A DNA stretch of 64,000 nucleotides. Origin: CBDAPE01 sp965198325 (lineage in GTDB: Bacteria; Pseudomonadota; Alphaproteobacteria; UBA828; JAPUJA01). The notes under the pieces are model-generated. The model was not told the DNA's origin. It made no database searches and worked only from the letters and a program-made list of their open reading frames with translations. Both the position numbers and the translations under genes were made by a program. The stretch covers positions 186,001 to 250,000 of the forward strand of contig CBDAPE010000015.1 in NCBI GenBank assembly GCA_965198325.1. Reading direction: 5' to 3'. Positions within the stretch are counted from its first letter, which is position 1. Each line of letters begins with the position of its first letter. Positions 1 through 8,987 of the stretch are shown in pieces.

Positions 1-129
1 CTGCACAACGACGCGCTGCCCGAGATCCGGGTTAATCCCCAGAGCTTCGAGGTCTTCGCCGACGGCGAGCTTGCCACCTGCGAGCCCGCTTCGAAGCTCG
101 CGCTAGGACAAAAGTATTTTCTACGCTGA
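1..129 (+). CDS. ureC: Urease subunit alpha, C-terminal end (partial)
   Basis: The window opens inside a gene whose last 42 codons read LHNDALPEIRVNP... and end ...KYFLR before TGA. This matches the conserved C-terminus of the urease alpha subunit (UreC), including the ADGE and TCEPA segments near the end. UreC holds the nickel active site that hydrolyses urea to ammonia and carbamate in the cytoplasm; the catalytic part lies outside the window. The gene converges on a ureohydrolase on the other strand, a family that can release urea, so the two may be functionally linked. Identification rests only on this short tail, but the tail is distinctive. Confidence 0.85.
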   Translation: MHNDALPEIRVNPQSFEVFADGELATCEPASKLALGQKYFLR

Positions 130-196
130 ACCGGGGCTCCGCCTATAGGTCTAAGCCGTCCCGGACATTCGTGGTGGTGCAGCGACACTCCGCGAT

Positions 197-1372
197 TCAG
201 GCTGGTTTCGTGACGCGCTCGCGGTGACCGAGCTTGTCATTGCTAACCATTGCGCCGAGCGCTTCGAGCATGAGCCTGTTGCCGAGCAGGGCGGTGTTGT
301 CGTTGACGTCGTAGGGCGGTGAGATCTCGACCACCTCCATGCCGCAGAGCCCTTCGCGAGCGATTGTCCGCACCAGCTTGATCGCCTCGCGGGGCAGGAT
401 TCCGCCCGGCTCCGGCGCCTGCGTACCCGGTGCGAAGGCGGGATCTATGGAATCGATGTCGTATGAGAGATACACCGCCTTGGCCCCTTTCCAGGCTATC
501 TCCAGGGCAATTTCCGCGGCCTTGGTCGGGCCCAGTTCCTCCATGTCGTCAATGGTCATGATCTGCATGCCGCGCCGGCGCATGATGTCGGACGACTCGC
601 GCAGGCCAACCCAGCCGCCGGCACCGATCTGGACGAAGTTCTCCGCCCGGACGTTGGGCAGTCCCACATCGTGCATGTGGGCGTGATGCTTGTGAGTTGA
701 GCCGTTGGGGTCGTGGATCGACCAGTACCACGGGCTGCCCGCCATCCGCTCGTCGAGCATATAGGGCTCGCAGTCGAGATGGCGGTCGATGTGGATGATC
801 CCGACATTGCCGTCGATGTGGGGTGCGATGGCAAGGATGTTGGGGAAACCCAGACTATGGTCGCCGCCGCAGATCAGCGGGAAGACACCCGCGCTGACGA
901 CGTGGTCGACCGCCTTGGTGCACTGGTCGAACGATTTTTCCAGGTTGGCCGGCATGACGTAGACATCGCCCAGATCGCACAGATCGAGCATCTCCTGCAG
1001 ATCGACCCCGGCGTCCAGGGAATAGCCGTCGTAGATCCCCGAGCAGTGGCGCATCGCCCGGGGCCCAAAGCGCGCGCCCGGGCGGTTTACGGTGCCTCCG
1101 TCAAAGGGCTCGCCGATGAACGCGGCCTCGTATTGACCGACCTCGTTCACGTCTTCGCAATAGGGGGCTCCACAGAATGTTTCGATCCCCGCGAAGGGCG
1201 GCATCGAGCCGCGGCTGAACAGGGAGATCGTACGGTCTTCAACCGAATCCGCCGCTTCCAGCCCCAGTCGGAGCCCGCGCTCGATCTCCTTCTCTTGAGC
1301 TGTTCGAGACACCCGCGACAGGTTCTCGAAGGCTTCGTTGCCGCGAAACTTGCCCTTGCTTGGATCTGCCAT
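197..1372 (-). CDS. Ureohydrolase (agmatinase/guanidine hydrolase-like)
   Basis: A 391-residue protein of the arginase/agmatinase superfamily, whose members use two metals to hydrolyse a guanidino group and release urea. The metal motifs are visible: GGDHS near residue 170, DRHLD near 197 and SYDIDSIDPAFAPGT near 305. The segment DRHLD replaces the usual DAHxD and is followed by a DERM...PWYW region. From memory, this resembles the roughly 390-residue cyanobacterial and nitrifier group that includes the nickel-dependent guanidine hydrolase, rather than classical SpeB agmatinases (about 300 residues). The N-terminal extension of about 75 residues also fits that group. The start ATG is preceded by GGGAGGA. 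The urease end lies about 70 bp away, convergent. Substrate assignment is inference; agmatine or another guanidino compound remains possible. Confidence 0.8.
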   Translation of the reverse strand: MADPSKGKFRGNEAFENLSRVSRTAQEKEIERGLRLGLEAADSVEDRTISLFSRGSMPPFAGIETFCGAPYCEDVNEVGQYEAAFIGEPFDGGTVNRPGARFGPRAMRHCSGIYDGYSLDAGVDLQEMLDLCDLGDVYVMPANLEKSFDQCTKAVDHVVSAGVFPLICGGDHSLGFPNILAIAPHIDGNVGIIHIDRHLDCEPYMLDERMAGSPWYWSIHDPNGSTHKHHAHMHDVGLPNVRAENFVQIGAGGWVGLRESSDIMRRRGMQIMTIDDMEELGPTKAAEIALEIAWKGAKAVYLSYDIDSIDPAFAPGTQAPEPGGILPREAIKLVRTIAREGLCGMEVVEISPPYDVNDNTALLGNRLMLEALGAMVSNDKLGHRERVTKPA

Positions 1373-1603
1373 ATCGTCCTCCCTGGAACGGTGCCGTCTT
1401 TTTCCGGAACGCCATCGACCAAGGCCACGGCCGGGTTATCCGATTTTGCGAGCACTCGCCTGATTTCAGCTTAGCGACCCGACATAACCTCGGCAATCCC
1501 CTATCGCTTGCGCCACAGGGTGCGACGTCTCGCCTTTGAGGTATCGATAGGGCACCGTCAGACAAATGTGAACCGACCAGCAAACACCCGTAGCCGGTGG
1601 GTC

Positions 1604-1819
1604 TCAGGCCGCAAGTTGACGCCACTCAGCCAGGGCAGTTGAGCGGTTCTGCTTGAATTCGTCGCGGCGGGTGAGATGGCGGTCTAGGTTGAAGTGGTTG
1701 TGGATCGACGCGTGGATAGCAGCGAAATTCGGAAGGGTCTTGATGTCCCTGAATTTCGCCATCGCTCCTTCCATCCGTCGACGAACGGGAGGCCTGCGAG
1801 ACGAACCGTTGTCAGAGGT
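1604..1819 (-). pseudogene. IS6-family-like transposase remnant (C-terminus)
   Basis: Read on the minus strand, this stretch encodes about 70 residues containing RRRMEGAMAKFRDIKT, then FAAIHASIHNHFN and ERHL-like/ALAEWRQLAA-stop segments. These match the C-terminal end of IS6-type DDE transposases, in which an RF-K-T-KF-A-HASVHNHFN pattern is typical. The catalytic domain and the rest of the gene are absent, and no terminal inverted repeats were found, so it is a dead fragment. It lies between the ureohydrolase and the nar promoter, marking an old insertion or rearrangement point. Confidence 0.6.
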
Positions 1820-1907
1820 CCGCGATCGCCCGGAACGAAAGCTCGAACTCTTCTTCTCTGAAATGGAACTGAGCCGTCTCGGTCGCCTTCGATCGGATAC
1901 CTTCGGG

Positions 1908-1921
1908 TTGATTCAGATCAA
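1908..1921. promoter_or_regulatory. FNR/ANR/DNR-type binding site upstream of nar operon
   Basis: TTGATTCAGATCAA is a perfect match to the FNR-family consensus TTGAT-N4-ATCAA. Its centre lies about 115 bp before the first ATG of the nar operon. If it acts as a class II site at -41.5, transcription would start near 1956, with a weak -10 (TAGCCT) around 1945-1950. FNR-family regulators activate nitrate respiration genes under low oxygen, which suits the downstream genes. The promoter looks intact even though several genes behind it are broken. Confidence 0.8.
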
Positions 1922-2027
1922 TGTCCCGCTGCCGGTCATCCTTGTAGCCTTTCCAAACAATGCGAAAACGCCCATCGGACTCGGCCGCTGACCGGCCGGA
2001 GCCGCGAACGGGAAGCGGAGACGGAAA

Positions 2028-2801
2028 ATGTCGATGACAAGAGAATGCGATGAAAAGGAACGGGTGCACAGCTTGTTGCGCGCCGTCCGGTTTCCCAGTT
2101 CCCAGCGCGATATCGTTGCCGCCGGCTTCGTTAAGGACATAGAGATCCAGGGCAACCGGGTCACGGTTCATTTTGCGCCGGACACGCGCAACCAGGCGAA
2201 GGTCGACCAGATGAACGCCGACATCCGCAGCACCCTGGCCGAGGGCGCGCCTTTCGCGAACGTCGAGATCGAGCACCACCTGCCATTTGCCGACGCAGGC
2301 GTATTGAGCAGTGGCGGCGTGATACCGCCCCGTGCGGCGGACCTCGACCCCGGCGTGCCCCTCCAGACCGGCGAGCCGGATCGCATGATGCAGCGCCCCG
2401 ACATGGCGCCCGAAGCGGGCTATGACGAGGACGGTCCGGAGCCTCTCGGCGGTCCGCGCAGCGACATTTACGAGGGCGAGCTTCCCGTTCTCCAGTGGGA
2501 AATCGACCCGCACGATCCGGACGCGAAGTCAGGCACCGCGAACCTGACGATCGGCGAATGGGATTTTCGAGTGTGGTGGCAGGTTCATCCGGCCGACCTC
2601 GTTTACGCCTCGATTCAGGCGATGAAGGACGATTGGGTCGAGCATGGCGGTAAGGCGCGCTCCCATCCGGTGGGACGAGCGGAGGCGGTCAACCTGGTCT
2701 ACGACATTGAGCGAAAGGCGGTCGTGGCGATCTACGGAACGGTGCAGAATTTCCGCCCCTTCGTGGACGCATTCCACCGTAGCTACGTCCTGAAAAACTA
2801 G
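2028..2801 (+). CDS. DUF59 (MIP18-like) domain protein, first gene of nar operon
   Basis: A 257-residue soluble protein. Residues about 12-75 (VHSLLRAVRFPSS...IVAAGFVKDIEI...VTVHFAPDT) look like a DUF59/MIP18-family domain. That domain is found at the N-terminus of Mrp/ApbC and in Fe-S assembly factors such as SufT. The remaining 180 residues contain no domain I recognise, with a proline- and acid-rich linker and a tryptophan-rich C-terminal part (LQWEID, FRVWWQVHP). No signal peptide or membrane segment is seen. It sits directly behind the FNR-type box and 40 bp before narG. A role in maturing the Fe-S clusters of NarG/NarH is a reasonable inference but unproven. A second ATG at 2034 is an alternative start. 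Confidence 0.7.
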   Translation: MSMTRECDEKERVHSLLRAVRFPSSQRDIVAAGFVKDIEIQGNRVTVHFAPDTRNQAKVDQMNADIRSTLAEGAPFANVEIEHHLPFADAGVLSSGGVIPPRAADLDPGVPLQTGEPDRMMQRPDMAPEAGYDEDGPEPLGGPRSDIYEGELPVLQWEIDPHDPDAKSGTANLTIGEWDFRVWWQVHPADLVYASIQAMKDDWVEHGGKARSHPVGRAEAVNLVYDIERKAVVAIYGTVQNFRPFVDAFHRSYVLKN

Positions 2802-2841
2802 GCAACGCAGGCAAGACGCACCAGAGGAAAAGGTTGGACTG

Positions 2842-5800
2842 ATGGCGAACGGCAACGGCAGAGGCAACGGATCGCGCTGGTTTCGCATCCTCGATGAATC
2901 GCGGAGCTGGGAGAAATTTTATCGTCAGCGCTGGGCATAAGACAAATCGGCGCGCACCAGTCACGGCGTCAATTGTTCCGGCTCGTGCTCTTGGGAGGTG
3001 TTCGTCAAGGACGGCCTGATCACCTGGGAGCTGCAAAAGACCGACTGGCCGCAGATCAACAGTGAAACGCCGAACTACGAGCCGCGCGGCTGTCAGCGCG
3101 GGATATCGTCGTCCTGGTATCCCTACAGCCCGGTGCGCCCCAAATATCCCTATGTCCGCGGCGTGTTGCTCGATTTCTACCGCAGCGAACGGAAGGCCGG
3201 GAAGGATCCCGTCGAGGCGTGGGCCGCTATCGTCGAGGATCCGGCGCGTTCGAAGGCCTATCGCAGGGCGCGCGGCAAGGCGGGCTGGCGCCGGACGACA
3301 TGGGACGAATCGACAGAGATCATCGCCGCCGCCAAGATTTACACCATCAAGAAGTACGGGCTGGATCATATGGCCTCGTTCTCGCCGATCCCGGCAATGA
3401 GCATGGTGAGTTTCTTATCCGGCCACCGTTTGGGCAACCTGATGGGCAGTACGATGCTCAGCTTCTACGAGTGGTATCACGACCTGCCGCACATCATGCC
3501 CATGATGTGGGGCGATCAGACGGACGTGCACGAAGCGGCGGACTGGTACCAGAGTGCCTATTGGATCGTGATGGGCTCCAATCTGCCGATGACCCGCACG
3601 CCGGACGCCCACTTCGCGTCGGAGCACAAGTACAACGGCGGCAAGATTGTCAATCTTTCGCCAGACTATGCCGATATCACGAAGTTCGCTGATCTCTGGG
3701 TTCCCGTGCGACCCGGGACCGACGCCGCGTTCCTGTTGGCCTGCATTCACGTGATCCTCAAGGAATTCCATGTCGAGCAGAAAGCGAATTATTTCCTGAA
3801 CTATACGAAGCAGTACACCAACCTGCCGTTCCTCGTCGTGCTCGATGAAGAGGACGGCGGCGATTATCTGTCGGGCCGCTTCCTGCGGGCGAGCGATATC
3901 GCTGAGTTCTCGGGCGAAGAGAACGCGGAATGGAAGATGCCGATGTTCGATTCCGCCGGCAAATTGCGCCTGCCCGGCGGCTCGGCCGGATTCCATTGGG
4001 AGAAAGAGAATCAGGGTCACTGGAACATCAAGAACGAGGATGTGATCGATGGTCAGGCCTTCGATCCGTTGCTGACCTGCCTGGACGGCGAGCACGAAAC
4101 GGTGCAAGTCAAATTCGCCGATTTCACCCACACCTTCAGCACCGATCTCGGCACCACACCGGGCAAGGGCAACCCGTCACAGGCCATGGCCCGCGGCGTG
4201 CCGAGCAGGCTCGTAAACACGGTCGACGGCAAAACCCTCCGGGTGACCACGGCCTACGACATGTTGCTGGCACAGTTCGGTGTCGACCGGGGGCTTGGCG
4301 GCGACTATCCCACCGACTACGACGATGCTGAGCATCCCTTCACGCCGGCGTGGCAGGAACAGGAGACTGGTGTCGATCGCGAATTGGTCCTGCGCGTCGC
4401 CCGCGAATGGGCCGACACGGCAAACAAGACCCACGGCAAATGCGTGTTCATCACCGGTTCGGGCATCCTGCACTGGTATCACGGCGGGTCTCTGATCTAC
4501 CGCGCCGAAGCCGTGACGGGTGTTCTCACCGGGTGCCAGGGCGTCAATGGCGGCGGCTTCGCACATTACGTCGGAACCGAGAAGATCCGTCCCTTCGCCG
4601 CCATCGGCATGCTCGGCGGGGCGGCCGACTGGAGCGCGCCGCCGCGCCACATGAATTCCACTTCCTACTTCTATTTCCATACCGACCAGTGGCGATACGA
4701 CGGCATGCCGCTCGATCCCCTGTGGGTGCCGTGGGCAGAGAAATTCCCTGCCAAGGGCCGCCACGCAGAGACCATGAACAGCGTCGCGGTGCGCAACGGC
4801 TGGTTGCCGTTCTTCCCGCAGTTCGACAAGAAAAATCCGCTCGAGGTCATCAAAGAGGCCCGGGCGGCGGGCTGCGACACCGATCAGAAGGTCGCCGACT
4901 GGGTTGCCAAGCAGTTCAAGGAGGGCAACCTCAAGTTTGCGCTCAACGATGTGGACGCGCCGGAGAATCACCCGAAGGTTCTGTGGATTTACCGCGGCAA
5001 TCTGCTGGGAACGTCAATGCGCGGCCATGAATATGCGCTCAAGCACATGCTGGGCACGCATAACAGCGTGCTGGGCGAGGACCGCTCCAAGGACCTGATC
5101 GATGAATTCGAATGGCACGACGAGGCGCCGCTTGGCAAACTCGATCTAGTCTACAACGTGAACCTGCGGATGGATTCGTCGGCCAACTATTCCGACATCG
5201 TGTTGCCGACCGCGCATTGGTACGAGAAGTACGATCTCACCTGCACCGATCTGCACTCGTTCTTCCATCCCTTCACGCCGGCGCACGATCCCTCCTGGGA
5301 ATCCCGCCATGATTGGGAAATCTTCAAGCACATTGCTCAGCAGGTCAGCAAACTGGCGGAGACCCATCTCGCAGAACCGGTCGAAGACGTGGTGATGACG
5401 GCGCTGATCACCGACACGCCGGACGAGATGGCGCAGCCGATGGGCGAGATGACCGACTGGAAGGCGGGCGAAGCCGAACCGGTACCGGGCAAGACCTTTC
5501 CCAACGTCCGTGTCGTCAAGCGCGATTACACCAAGATCGCGGACATGTACGAAACGCTGGGGCCCCGCGTTTGCCAACCCAACGGCTACGGCGCCAAGGG
5601 CATCAACATCGACCTGTCCGAGACCGTCGAGGAGTTGAAGGAAAGCTATCTCGTCGGCGAGAAGAACGGGCGGGTGTCGCTCGAATCGGCGCAGCAGGTC
5701 GCGGAGGTCATCCTGCGTATTTCCCCCGAGAGCGATGGCGAAATTTCGCACAAGTTCTTCGAGACCCTAGAAAAGCAGACCGGCCTCGAACTCACCCACC

Positions 5801-6606
5801 TGATCGAGGGCGACCGCGAGGTGCGGCACCATTATCCCGATCTCGTGGCGCAGCCCCGCCGGTCTATGACTTCGGCTCACTGGTCGGCAATCGAAAGTCC
5901 AGGGCGGACGTATTGCCCGTGGACGATGAACGTCGAGACGCTCAAGCCGTGGCATACGCTGACCGGTCGCCAGGAGATCTATTTCGATCACCGCATCTAC
6001 CGCGAGCTGGGCGAACACCTGCCGACTTACAAGCCGCCAGTCGACATGGTGCAGATCGGCGACGCTCAGGTCGAGAAGATGGAGCCGAATTCGAAGGTCT
6101 TCCGCTTCCTCACGCCGCACGGCAAGTGGTCGATCCACAGCATGTTCGTCGATACCTGGCACATGCTGAACATGTTCCGCGGCGGCCAGACCATATGGAT
6201 CAACCATCAGGATGCCGCCGAAATCGACGTCAAAGACAACGACTGGTTGGAGGTCTACAACGAAAACGGCATCGTCGTTGCCCGCGCCGCGGTCAGCAAC
6301 ACCGTGCCGCGGGACAGCGTGATCATGTACCACTCCAGCGAGCGTCACGTAAACGTGCCGTTCTCGTCGCTCGCACGGGAACGGGGCGTCAGCGATCTGC
6401 GCGGCGGCAACAACAATGCGCCGACTCGGATCATGATGAACCCGGCAGCCATGGTCGGCGGCTACGCGAATTGGACCTATTTCCTCAACTACTGGGGGAC
6501 CAGCCCATCCGAGCGCGACTGTGCCGTCTTCATTCGCAAGAAGCCGATGGAGAAGGGCGGGCGCAAGGTGATTTATCAGGAAGGCGAACTCGAGTTGGGA
6601 GCCTGA
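2842..6606 (+). pseudogene. narG: Respiratory nitrate reductase alpha subunit with in-frame TAA
   Basis: Read from ATG 2842 (AGGAAAAGG upstream), the frame encodes about 1254 residues, the usual NarG length. NarG is the molybdopterin (bis-MGD) catalytic subunit that reduces nitrate to nitrite at the cytoplasmic face of the inner membrane. The FS0 cluster ligands are present (HGVNCSGSC at codons 41-49 and the Cys of EPRGC at 84), as are FSPIPAMSMVS and the ADWYQ segment carrying the Mo-ligating Asp. Codon 33 is TAA (2938-2940), at a position where relatives have Tyr or His (RWxYDK). Translation restarting at the GTG at 2998 would lose the FS0 histidine and both first cysteines. The rest of the frame is fully conserved, so the lesion is recent or a sequencing error. 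There is no Tat leader, consistent with cytoplasmic NarG. Confidence 0.9.
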
Positions 6607-6608
6607 CA

Positions 6609-8153
6609 ATGCAGATCAAGCAACAGATGTCGGTAGTGTTCAACCTGGACAAATGCCTGGGGTGTAACACCTGCACGCTCGCCTGCAAGAACGTGTGGAC
6701 CAATCGCGAAGGCGCGGAATACATGTTCTGGAACAACGTCGAGACCAAGCCGGGTATTGGCTATCCCAAGGAGTGGGAGAACCAGGACAAGTATCGCGGC
6801 GGCTGGAAACAGCGGCCGGGCCGGAACGAGCCGAGCTTGCGGGTTTCGTCGCGGTTCTGGGAGATGATCAACCTCTTCTACAATCCGGTCATGCACCAGA
6901 TGGAGGACTATTACGGTAAGGGGCCGTTCACCTTTACCTACGAAGACCTCCATTCCGAGGACTCGACGAAATATTCGCAGCCTGTCGCTCGGCCGAAATC
7001 GATGATCACGGGCGAAGAGGACATCGACCTCACCTACGGCGTGAACTGGGAAGACAACGGCGCCGGCACGCATGAGGACGGCACCGGACAGCACGATTAC
7101 AACTTCTCCGACATGACGCCGGAAGCGCGCCGCATCTATCTGGAGTTTCGCGACTCCTTCATGATGTATCTGCCGCGGATCTGCAAACACTGCCTCAACC
7201 CGGCTTGCGTCGGCGCCTGCCCGAGCGGTGCCGCCTATAAACGCGAGGAAGACGGCGTGGTACTGATCGATCAGGATCGCTGCCGGGCGTGGCGCTATTG
7301 CCTCTCGGGCTGCCCCTACAAAAAGACCTATTACAACTGGCGCACCGGCGAGTCCGAGAAATGCATCCTATGCTACCCCCGGATCGAGACCGGCCAGCCG
7401 CCGGCCTGCTTCCAGGCCTGCCCCGGGCGAACCCGCTATATGGGACCCCTGCTTTATGACCTGGACCGCGTGGCCGAAACGGCGAACGCGCCGGACGCTG
7501 AGCTCGTCCAGCGGCACCGCGAGATCATTCTCGATCCCCACGATCCGGCCATCATCGAGGAAGCCCGCCGCCAGGGCGTCAGCGACTCTTGGATCGACGC
7601 CTGCCAGCGTTCGCCGGTCTACCGCATGGTCAAGGATTGGGAGATCGCCCTCCCGCTCCACCCTGAGTTCCGCACCCTGCCCAGCCTGTTCTACATCCCG
7701 CCGGAAAGCCCGGTGGCGAACGCTGTAGAGCAACTCGGCTATCCCGACATGGTCGGCAAGGACAGCGTCATTCCCGATCTCGACGAGTTCCGTATTCCAA
7801 TCAAATACCTCGCTCGCCTGCTGACGGCCGGGAACGAGGATCAGGTCGGCGTGGCGTTGAAGCGACAACTGGCGGTTCGCGCCTTCAGGCGGTCCGAGCG
7901 GGTCGAGGGCAAGATTGACGAGACGCCGTTGCGCGAGGTCGGCCTGACTATCGACGACGCGCGCGATATGCACCGGCTGCTTGCTCTGGCCCACTTCCAC
8001 GAGCGTTTCGTCATCGCGACGACACGGCCCGAAAAGCCCGAGCACGCACCCTATATCGAGCGCGGTTTCGTCGGGTTCGACAAGCTTGCGCCCGGCGAAT
8101 CACCTCGCCGCCGCCGCTTTTTCCACGGGCAAAAGCCCGGGGTGGGAAGTTAG
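6609..8153 (+). CDS. narH: Respiratory nitrate reductase beta subunit (Fe-S)
   Basis: A 514-residue NarH, which carries electrons from NarI haem to NarG through three [4Fe-4S] clusters and one [3Fe-4S] cluster. The cysteine clusters are all visible: CLGCNTCTLAC at residues 16-26, CKHCLNPACVGACP near 196, CRAWRYCLSGCP near 227 (the Trp in place of a Cys marks the [3Fe-4S] site), and CILCYPR near 255. The family usually has CRGW, here CRAW. The start is 2 bp after the narG stop, so the two are translationally coupled. The ORF has no lesion; the protein would lack a full NarG partner unless the narG stop is bypassed. Confidence 0.95.
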   Translation: MQIKQQMSVVFNLDKCLGCNTCTLACKNVWTNREGAEYMFWNNVETKPGIGYPKEWENQDKYRGGWKQRPGRNEPSLRVSSRFWEMINLFYNPVMHQMEDYYGKGPFTFTYEDLHSEDSTKYSQPVARPKSMITGEEDIDLTYGVNWEDNGAGTHEDGTGQHDYNFSDMTPEARRIYLEFRDSFMMYLPRICKHCLNPACVGACPSGAAYKREEDGVVLIDQDRCRAWRYCLSGCPYKKTYYNWRTGESEKCILCYPRIETGQPPACFQACPGRTRYMGPLLYDLDRVAETANAPDAELVQRHREIILDPHDPAIIEEARRQGVSDSWIDACQRSPVYRMVKDWEIALPLHPEFRTLPSLFYIPPESPVANAVEQLGYPDMVGKDSVIPDLDEFRIPIKYLARLLTAGNEDQVGVALKRQLAVRAFRRSERVEGKIDETPLREVGLTIDDARDMHRLLALAHFHERFVIATTRPEKPEHAPYIERGFVGFDKLAPGESPRRRRFFHGQKPGVGS

Positions 8154-8180
8154 AGGCGGAACGCCGACGGAGACCGTGTG

Positions 8181-8858
8181 ATGGACAAGACCCAGTTGAG
8201 TTCAGCCTATCGCCTGATTTCGGAGTTGTTCCTCCACCCGGACCACCGCGACGCCGGGGTCATCGACGAGGAGTACGCGAGGCTCCAAGACGCGCCGCCG
8301 GTCTTCAGTGCGCCCATCGAGACGTTCCTTGCCGCTCCCGCCAGCCAAAACGACGAGGAATATGTCGCAACCCTGGAGCTTACGCCGCTCGCGCCGCTCT
8401 ATCTCGGTTCGTATCTCTATGACGAACCGGACTCCTGCCGCGGCGCGGGGATGTCGGGTCGAAACGGCTACATGCTGGAACTGGCCAATATCTACCGCCA
8501 TTTCGGTGTTGAGTTCGTGGGTCGCGAGTTGGCGGACTTCGTGCCCGTCATCGTTGAGTTTCTCGGCATCAGCCTGGAACGCGAGGATGAAGACCGGGTC
8601 GGCCTGCGCCGCTATTTCGTGGAAACTCTGTTGCTCAACGGAATCGAGTCGCTGCTCTCGGCGCTGCGGAAATGCGATAGCCCTTATGTCTCCCTGGTCG
8701 AAGCACTCCGCGTCGCCCTGGCCCAAGACGTCGCGTATATGGCGGGCGGTCCGAAATGGCAACCGCCTGCCGATAAGGATACCCCGGCAATGTCCGCCGC
8801 CGTTCGGGGAGCGCCGGCGACCGAGGGTGCAGTTTCTGAAAATGGGGTAGAGCTATGA
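8181..8858 (+). CDS. narJ: Nitrate reductase molybdenum cofactor assembly chaperone
   Basis: A 225-residue NarJ/TorD-family chaperone needed for inserting the molybdenum cofactor and FS0 cluster into NarG before membrane attachment. Family features include the all-helical N-terminal half (YRLISELFLHP), the PLYLGSYLY segment and MLELANIYRHFGVE. The last 30 residues are Pro/Ala-rich and probably unstructured. I chose ATG 8181 rather than the GTG immediately before it. The stop overlaps the narI start by 4 bp (ATGA), typical of coupled nar genes. The ORF is intact. Confidence 0.9.
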   Translation: MDKTQLSSAYRLISELFLHPDHRDAGVIDEEYARLQDAPPVFSAPIETFLAAPASQNDEEYVATLELTPLAPLYLGSYLYDEPDSCRGAGMSGRNGYMLELANIYRHFGVEFVGRELADFVPVIVEFLGISLEREDEDRVGLRRYFVETLLLNGIESLLSALRKCDSPYVSLVEALRVALAQDVAYMAGGPKWQPPADKDTPAMSAAVRGAPATEGAVSENGVEL

Positions 8859-8987
8859 CAAACGTGCTCTGGGGCGTGTTTCCCTATGTGGCATTCACGC
8901 TGTTCTTCGCCGTACCGGTCATCCGGATGGTGTTCCGGCCCTACTCCTTCACGACGCGGGCGAGCGGCCTGTTCAACCGCACGCTCC

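Noticed and set aside
1653..1991. A 112-codon plus-strand frame near the nar promoter
   Set aside because: It is antisense to the IS6-type transposase remnant and overlaps the FNR-type site.
5313..6608. Long 5' extension of narH across the narG 3' half
   Set aside because: Low-complexity Arg-rich shadow of narG; NarH homology begins at ATG 6609, 2 bp after the narG stop.
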